A DNA stretch of 12,143 bases from Mycogone perniciosa (taxonomy: Eukaryota; Ascomycota; Sordariomycetes; Hypocreales; Hypocreaceae), in assembly GCA_025331125.1 (NCBI GenBank), contig JAOALB010000360.1, positions 1-12,143 of the forward strand, given 5' to 3'. Shown here piece after piece: positions 7,417-12,143 of the stretch. Made by a program: the position numbers and the translations under genes. The stretch's first letter is position 1; the number at the start of each line of letters is the position of its first letter. The notes beneath the pieces were generated by a model, which was not told where the DNA came from, made no database searches, and saw only the letters and a list, made by a program, of their open reading frames with translations.

Positions 7417-8159
7417 CATTCGAGGGCATCAGAGTCACGGAAACTATCTTGGGAGGAAGACTTTTGGGTTAGATGAAGATTTTAGCATCTGCTACTTGGC
7501 TCTTTCCCAAAAACCTGCTGTGTGCCTCTCTTGTGGTCAGTTAAAGCTCTCGGTCCTCGTCTTGTAGCGGTTGTTGACGCGTATAATGGCATATCTAGGG
7601 CATGTGTTTCATCAAAGATGTGTGGAAAGGCATATCGTAAATGAAAATAGTTGCCTGCTTGCAAATGTTCATTGAAGGGAAAAGTTCAATGGGCGATTGG
7701 GGTCATCAATCATCATTCCGGCCGCGAGGGTATGAGGGAGGGGGCACACAAGGTGTGGTAGCCGAAGACGCATGGGCCATTCATCCAGAGCTATGCTCTA
7801 TTTGCGGTGTGCGAAGTGGTGGACGGAATTGATACCGACGCGTCTATTGGTTTGACAGCTCTTGTATGTTCCAGATCGGATCACAATGACATTAGCTATC
7901 GGATTAGTCCGGCCTTTAGGCGTAATCCTGACTTATTAATAAAATCGACTGAGTGACACGCCGTATATATATTGCTTGGCGGTGTGGGATTGGGAGTCAG
8001 GCGTCAAAATGGCTTTGGCCCCACCTGGGATGAGATCATCTTATTCATCCAAGGCAATTTGCAATTTCCTAACGACATCTCTCTCATCTCTCCGCGCCAA
8101 CTTCCTTGTCCTCGACCGCCTCAGCCTCCGCCTGACAAGGGCTTCCACATCACAGTGGC
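7417..8159. other. Intergenic stretch with promoter of the 8160 gene
   Basis: I see no supported gene here. A plus-strand frame at 7641-7832 and short minus-strand frames have no motifs. AATAAA (7937-7942) could be a poly(A) signal for a transcript from the left. A TATA box at 7964-7973 and a long CT-rich stretch (about 8040-8130) form a typical fungal promoter and leader for the gene starting at 8160. Confidence 0.4.
7964..7973 (+). promoter_or_regulatory. TATA box of the 8160 gene
   Basis: TATATATATT lies about 190 bases before ATG 8160, followed by a CT-rich leader. Position and orientation fit; a second ATG at 8011 opens only an unrelated frame. Confidence 0.4.
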
Positions 8160-8610
8160 ATGGACAACGAATTTTATGCGTCTCTTCCAGACGCTGTCAT
8201 GAACGACAAGGAGAAATTATTTGCGCATGTCACGAGCAAGGTTTGTCGTTTCCAACCAACCCTTTCCACGAACGAACGCTTTGCTGATGACTATTGCCTC
8301 TTTCAAGTTTGGGGACTCCTTTGCGGCATCTGACTGCGAAACCACCGATTCCGAAAGTATCACGGCCCGGCTCTTCGAGAGCCATTCGGCGGATCGCGTC
8401 GTCGTCTTTCGACCGCGAGCGCGAGAGCCGGTTTTTGGATGCATACGGGTACTGCCGAGAGAAGAGGACACCATAATTAATGGCAAGAAAGTGAAGAAGC
8501 CCCCGGTATGGGAGAAGGTGAGAAGCACGGGCGCCTATATGGGACTCATTCCTGCGGGGAGCGAATTCGAAGCCATGGTCATCGAGGTCGAGCTCATTAC
8601 CAAGCGCTAG
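8160..8610 (+). CDS. Small unknown two-exon protein
   Basis: Exon 1 (8160-8240, 27 codons from MDNEFYASLPDAVMNDKEKL) ends at AAG followed by a GTTTGT donor. The 67-base intron (8241-8307) has a GCTGATGAC branch and a TTTCAAG acceptor. Exon 2 (8308-8610) continues in phase as FGDSFAASDCETTDSESI to a TAG at 8608-8610, total 127 aa. The protein is charged and soluble, with no signal peptide or membrane span. The end, GLIPAGSEFEAMVIEVELI, looks beta-rich. I do not recognise the family. An unspliced alternative starts at ATG 8227 in the exon 2 frame (128 aa). Both strands are open across exon 2, so the strand rests on the promoter and splice signals. The stop shares its bases with the stop of the opposite gene. 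Confidence 0.45.
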
Positions 8611-9804
8611 CACAAATTGTGCAATATTCTTCCCGGTTCTACCAACCCTGCCCTACCTATATAGTGAAGTGCGGCCTTTCGCGATACGCTAAAGAAGACA
8701 AACGCCGGGAGCTCGTTGATAGGGATGCCCAGCGCAATGGGCAGCAGTTCTTCGTCCCCAGCGGCGCGTAGACCAAGCAACTCCGCCGCCTTCTCATCTG
8801 GCACATCGTAACCTACCTGCACAAGGGGACCTGTGTTACAAGACATCCATCTATTAGCAACCTACTAGTATGCTGGAGTGGTAGCCACCTACAACTCTGG
8901 GTGTCGAGCACTTCGGATTTGAGCAGTTCGTTCGCTGGTGCCGGCGCTGGTATTGGTGCCGACGCCATCAGTCCTTCGGCCTCCATGCCCGAAAAAAACC
9001 GCGTCGCCTGCGGGGCTGATTCCCCCGCAGTGTAACCTTCGTCAACCCTTCGTCTTTTTAAACGACGGTGGTGGCTGGACATATCGGACACGAGTTGCTC
9101 GATGCCTGTGTGCGCGCCCGAGCCTTTCTTTAGCACTGCTTTATACTTACAGTATATTGGCATTCGTATGCACGAAACTTACCTTGTATGAAATCGCTGT
9201 ACGACGCAATTCTGCATAGCGGTTCTTCCTTCCCAAGGCTTTGGATGATTTCTTGGATAGCTGGTGCTGGTGGTATGTCTGTAAGCGAATTCTCCGCTCT
9301 CATGTGCTTCACAACGATGTTGAATACCAGCTGGTCCATATCCTCCCATGTGCTTGGGGGTAGGGACACTGCCCACGCTAGAATTACAGCAGGCTTCAGG
9401 CCACGAATAATGGCGCACTTTTGCGCTCGTCTAGCCTTCTTCCTCTCGAGTCTGGCGGAATCAAGGCTTGAGCCTAGGGAGCCTTGGAAGATGGCCATTA
9501 GGTTTCTCTTGAGGATTGGCTGGTTGATATCGCCACGGGCAACACTTTGCATTGCCAACCTGGCCCGCGATATGTGGTCATCGGATTTTTGTAAGACCTC
9601 GGGTGCCCATCCTGGTGCGCAGCCGATGAGCTTTTCCTGGAGGCACTGGGCAGAGTCAAGTATTCTTGCAGCCAGTTCACGGAGTCGATCAACCTCCTGG
9701 CTGGTGGGACGAAAGCTGGGCCTGTGAAGCTGGGCTGGCATGGCTTCGATGTTTACAACGACTGATTCCATGTCAGCTATCAAGATACTACCGCAGGTAG
9801 CCAT
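8607..9804 (-). CDS. Unknown 352-aa protein with basic nuclear-type cluster, three exons
   Basis: I join exon 1 (9804-9183), exon 2 (9105-8893) and exon 3 (8830-8607). Intron 1 (9106-9182, 77 bases) has a perfect GTAAGT donor and CACACAG acceptor. Intron 2 (8831-8892, 62 bases) has a GTAGGT donor, GCTAAT branch and ACACAG acceptor. The exons are 622, 213 and 224 bases and the phases agree, giving 352 aa and a TAG at 8607-8609, which supports one real gene. ATG 9804 is the first usable start; ATG 9771 is an alternative. Exon 1 encodes mostly helical sequence (EVDRLRELAARILDSAQCL) with a basic patch (RLERKKARRAQK). Exon 2 carries RRLKRRRV (about residues 221-228), a likely nuclear localisation signal, then a Pro/Ala-rich stretch. 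No DNA-binding fold or enzyme motif is recognised. Exon 3 (VPDEKAAELLGLRAAGDEEL) is the least certain part, since a further GTAGGT donor occurs near its start. Confidence 0.6.
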
Positions 9805-10343
9805 AGTTGCTGGGACGTTAGGGATATAGGGACAAAATTTAGGCAAATGATGAAGAACGAGACCCGGGTCCAACTTGGGAGCCTCCCCGTTCCCTTTGGT
9901 TTATCGACGGCGTTCTTAAACGAAAAGAATTGGAGCCTTCACCAGGATGCAGCCACATGTCCAAAGTTTGTGATGTGGTGGTGCATGAAACTGCGCCCCT
10001 CCAATGTTCGGCCTCTGGGAGGTATATGCAAGACTGTCCCAAGTTCCCCGCATTTCCTACAGCTCACTAGCTAACTACTATTACCGAAATAGGCAATGGC
10101 CGGAGATGAGTGTTGTGATGTTGGTGACAAACGCACATCGCATGGCGCAAGGCGGAATTGCCAGGTACACGAGTTGGTTGTCGATTAAGAGATGCTATTT
10201 TCGCAAACGAGTGAGATTCACGCGGTCGTAAAAAGATACACCACAGTGACTTGGCTCAACATGAATCAAACCGTGCAACATTGTCATTACTCTAGCTAGT
10301 CAGAGTATGTAGTATATAGTATATAAGCATGTCTACCGTCTTC
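9805..10343. other. Intergenic stretch between two minus-strand genes
   Basis: These 539 bases hold the promoter and leader of the 352-aa gene and the 3' flank of the FTA2-family gene. On the minus strand CTAAC followed by CCCAG occurs shortly before ATG 9804, so a leader intron is possible. Frames of about 70 codons on both strands show no motifs. A short AT-rich near-repeat, GTAGTATATAGTATATA (10309-10325), may mark the 3' end region of the FTA2-family transcript. Confidence 0.35.
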
Positions 10344-11247
10344 TCACTCCCGCAGTATCTGGCTGGCCTTTCTCTTCTTGTAGGAACCCTCGTTCCACCC
10401 GAAACCCCAACGATGGACAATGTCTGCATGATCCACCAAAACACTGCTTTTCCAATTTTGCGCCAGTGGTGTCGGGGTATAGGCGAAACCAGCGTGCCAG
10501 AAGAAATCGGCCACCTCCTCCACAACAGACGGTACGTTCTCACCGTCTTCGATCAGCTCATAAATAAGTGAAACATATTCCTTGTTGCTTTTCATGTACC
10601 TCTCAGTCTTGTCAATTTTCAGGCGCGGAGCCTGCAGTCTCCAAGGGAGCCTATCCCACAGGTCGCTGTGTAGCTTCAGCCAGCCATAACATTTCGCCAT
10701 GCGCGGTATCGACGAGATGAACCTGATACCCTCAGACAGATTGGTCTCTGAAATGATGTCATTCTCCTTGCAAAACGAAAAAAAGTTGTCCGTGACTTCT
10801 TCTGTTCCTTCGGGACTGTCGTACACCAAAACTGGAGCAGACGCCACAGACGCTTGCATCATCTGAAGAACAGCGCCATTTTGGCACTCCCGCTGCAAGG
10901 CATAGTAACTGCCAAACTCTTGGGGGGGCTCTTGGTCCCAGAACTGCATTGAATAATAAGTGAAGGTAAAGGCAACTCAACGCATAGATACTCACCACTT
11001 TCAGGGCAAAGGGGCCCTCGTCGCCGAACCTGACTTTCCAGACGTAGCCATCAGCCCCGCCTCCAAGTCGGGATTCAAAGGCGATGGTGTTTAGATCAAA
11101 GGTGCAGCGTCGAAGTCGCGGCTTCTGGAAATCTTTCCCCATAAATCTAGGGTGTCCGATCATGGGCTCATTATCGAGGAAGCACATTGACAGCATTTTC
11201 AGACGGTGTTTCTCATACGGGAGGAGCTCTGGCGGTGTTCCAGCCAT
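10344..11247 (-). CDS. FTA2-family (Sim4 kinetochore subunit-like, kinase-fold) protein
   Basis: Exon 1 (11247-10996, 84 codons) starts at ATG with a strong context (ACAACATGG). Intron 10944-10995 (52 bases) has a GTGAGT donor and ATGCAG acceptor. Exon 2 (10943-10344) ends at TGA, total 283 aa. The protein matches my memory of the fungal family annotated as kinetochore Sim4 complex subunit FTA2. Marks are LGGGADGYVWKVRFGDEG (61-78), FALKVFWD across the splice (80-87), QRECQN, ISSIPRMAKCYGWLK, YELIEDGENVP, DFFWHAGF and NWKSSVLVD near the end. The Gly-rich loop and the A-x-K lysine (K83) resemble the N-lobe of protein kinases, but I see no canonical HRD or DFG, so catalysis is doubtful. S. pombe Fta2 is a kinetochore protein. 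Filamentous fungi carry many dispersed paralogs of unknown role, and this is more likely one of those than the single kinetochore subunit. The gene looks intact. Confidence 0.82.
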
Positions 11248-11831
11248 GTTGTTGTGGTTGATGAGTGTCAGGGGAAAGAATAAGAAATAAAGAAATAAAC
11301 CCCAAAAAGGGGGAGCGAGGATAAAAGGTAGACGGTTAAAGTAGCTTGTCACGTGTATGGCGCGCCCAGGGCAACAGTCGTAGACCTCAGCACTCGTAAC
11401 TCCAGAATAGCGAACTTGAGTTTCAACGTCGCCACTGCCAGCCAGCTAAGCACAGCCCGGCTTAAAGAGGTAAATAATAAAAAAAGTCGCCTGACCACCC
11501 TTGCACGATGCGCAAGATTATCCAGAGAAATGTACATGGGCCCAACTCCTGCGGGGAACCTTCCCGCCAGAATTCACGGGACCGATGGCTCCCTAATTTT
11601 TACCTCAAAGTCAGGATAGTAATGCTCAGATATCTTCATGGAATACACGCACTCAAGGTATCTCTAAGGTTACTCCTCTAACTTACTTATATTTCCGCAA
11701 ATCTTCCTAGTTTCCGCCGGTTATTGTCATTTGCTTATATAACTCGTGTTCCGAATTTCTTCCCTTCCCTGAGGACACAGCGCTCACATACCTAGTCAGA
11801 AGGTCAAAACGATAAGCCCGCTCACGAAAAC
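11248..11831. other. Divergent intergenic region (FTA2-family gene / 11832 gene)
   Basis: These 584 bases separate two divergent start codons. On the minus side a CT-rich leader (about 11250-11330) precedes the FTA2-family start. A CACGTG E-box sits at 11350-11355. On the plus side a TATA box at 11736-11742 precedes the next gene. The 88-codon frame at 11353-11619 lacks features and is treated as chance. Confidence 0.4.
11736..11742 (+). promoter_or_regulatory. TATA box of the 11832 gene
   Basis: TATATAA lies about 90 bases before ATG 11832 and is followed by a CT-rich leader (TTTCTTCCCTTCCCTGAGG). This is a typical fungal core promoter arrangement. Confidence 0.5.
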
Positions 11832-12097
11832 ATGGATTATAACATAGCTGAGCGGGCTGCAGGGTACGGGTCCAAAGTTGGGCCAAACGCCCAAATCACG
11901 CCGGTAGTCCGAACTTCGAACGCTCCCCTGCAAATCCATGAAGCGCCTACATTTGGTCACCATTTGGTGTGTGAACCTCGTGCTAACTACCCCCCCATGA
12001 TCTTAACCAGGACGACTATAAAATGGCAGGCATCTCCTCATCGAGCTTTTTCAAGATGCCCTTCATCAGACTTGCGTATTGTGATATCACGCGCTAA
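11832..12097 (+). CDS. Unknown small two-exon protein, possibly continuing past the window
   Basis: The ATG at 11832 has a good context (AAAACATGG). Exon 1 (11832-11966) gives 45 codons (MDYNIAERAAGYGSKVGPNA and onward). The intron 11967-12010 (44 bases, GTGTGT donor, perfect GCTAAC branch, TTAACCAG acceptor) joins in phase to DDYKMAGISSSSFFKMPFIR and a TAA at 12095-12097, total 73 aa. Without splicing the frame runs to a TAG at the very end of the window (103 aa). A further intron near the end of exon 2 leading outside the window cannot be excluded. No signal peptide or known domain is seen. The promoter and branch site make a real gene likely; the product is unrecognised. Confidence 0.5.
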
Positions 12098-12143
12098 AGT
12101 GATATTCATATTCATATTCACATTGGATCATTATGTGTGCTAG

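Noticed and set aside
8217..8613. Long minus-strand frames opposite the 8160 gene
   Set aside because: They mirror the GC-rich exon 2. The plus strand has a TATA box, leader, splice signals and matching phase, so the minus frames are shadows.
9188..9727. 179-codon plus-strand frame
   Set aside because: It is antisense to exon 1 of the 352-aa gene, which has consensus splice sites and consistent phases on the minus strand.
11353..11619. 88-codon plus-strand frame
   Set aside because: It lies in the divergent promoter region and has no motif; the opposite strand is also open.
12098..12122. Short ATTCAT-type repeat near the right edge
   Set aside because: Only about three imperfect units, so it is ordinary AT-rich sequence, not a notable array.
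1..12143. CRISPR array, bacterial operon or phage element
   Set aside because: No spaced direct repeats or Shine-Dalgarno-linked gene strings are seen. Introns and promoters are clearly fungal.

Overview
The window looks like nuclear DNA of a filamentous ascomycete, probably a member of Pezizomycotina and perhaps Hypocreales. The evidence is short introns (about 44-77 bases) with GTAAGT-like donors and CTAAC/CTGAC branch sites, CT-rich leaders just before start codons, TATA boxes 60-200 bases upstream, and two fungal families I recognise (a LysM protein and an FTA2-family protein). No tRNA, rRNA, CRISPR array or intact transposon was seen. The gene models below were joined by hand from reading frames, splice signals and phase.

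Left part (1-4170) is mostly decayed sequence. It holds the 3' end of an unknown gene (3-389), a long non-coding stretch with a diverged duplicated leader-like block (about 730-850 and 1047-1150), an unrecognised interrupted gene (1276-2076), and on the minus strand a clear pseudogene of a fungal BAH-domain chromatin protein (3123-3828). That pseudogene has an in-frame TAG, a one-base frame break and a still recognisable intron.

The middle (4174-7416) has a small coiled-coil protein gene (minus) divergent from a secreted LysM protein gene (plus). In the LysM gene a 57-base intron, not needed to keep the frame open, joins a Cys-Asn-Asn-Gly-Gly motif. Next comes a doubtful small minus-strand ORF with a G11 tract. 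Then there is a two-exon gene (6968-7416) for a small cysteine-rich protein with two SUMO-interacting-like motifs, interrupted by an in-frame TAG.

The right part (7417-12143) has a small two-exon gene (plus) that meets a three-exon gene (minus, 352 aa, with a basic nuclear-localisation-like cluster) tail to tail on one CTAG. After these come a two-exon FTA2-family (kinase-fold, Sim4-related) gene on the minus strand and, divergent from it, the start of a two-exon gene running to the window edge.

The genes do not form an obvious pathway. The layout fits a fast-evolving accessory region: an effector-like LysM gene, a lineage-expanded FTA2 family member, orphan genes, and three decaying genes each carrying a TAG in otherwise continuing frame.
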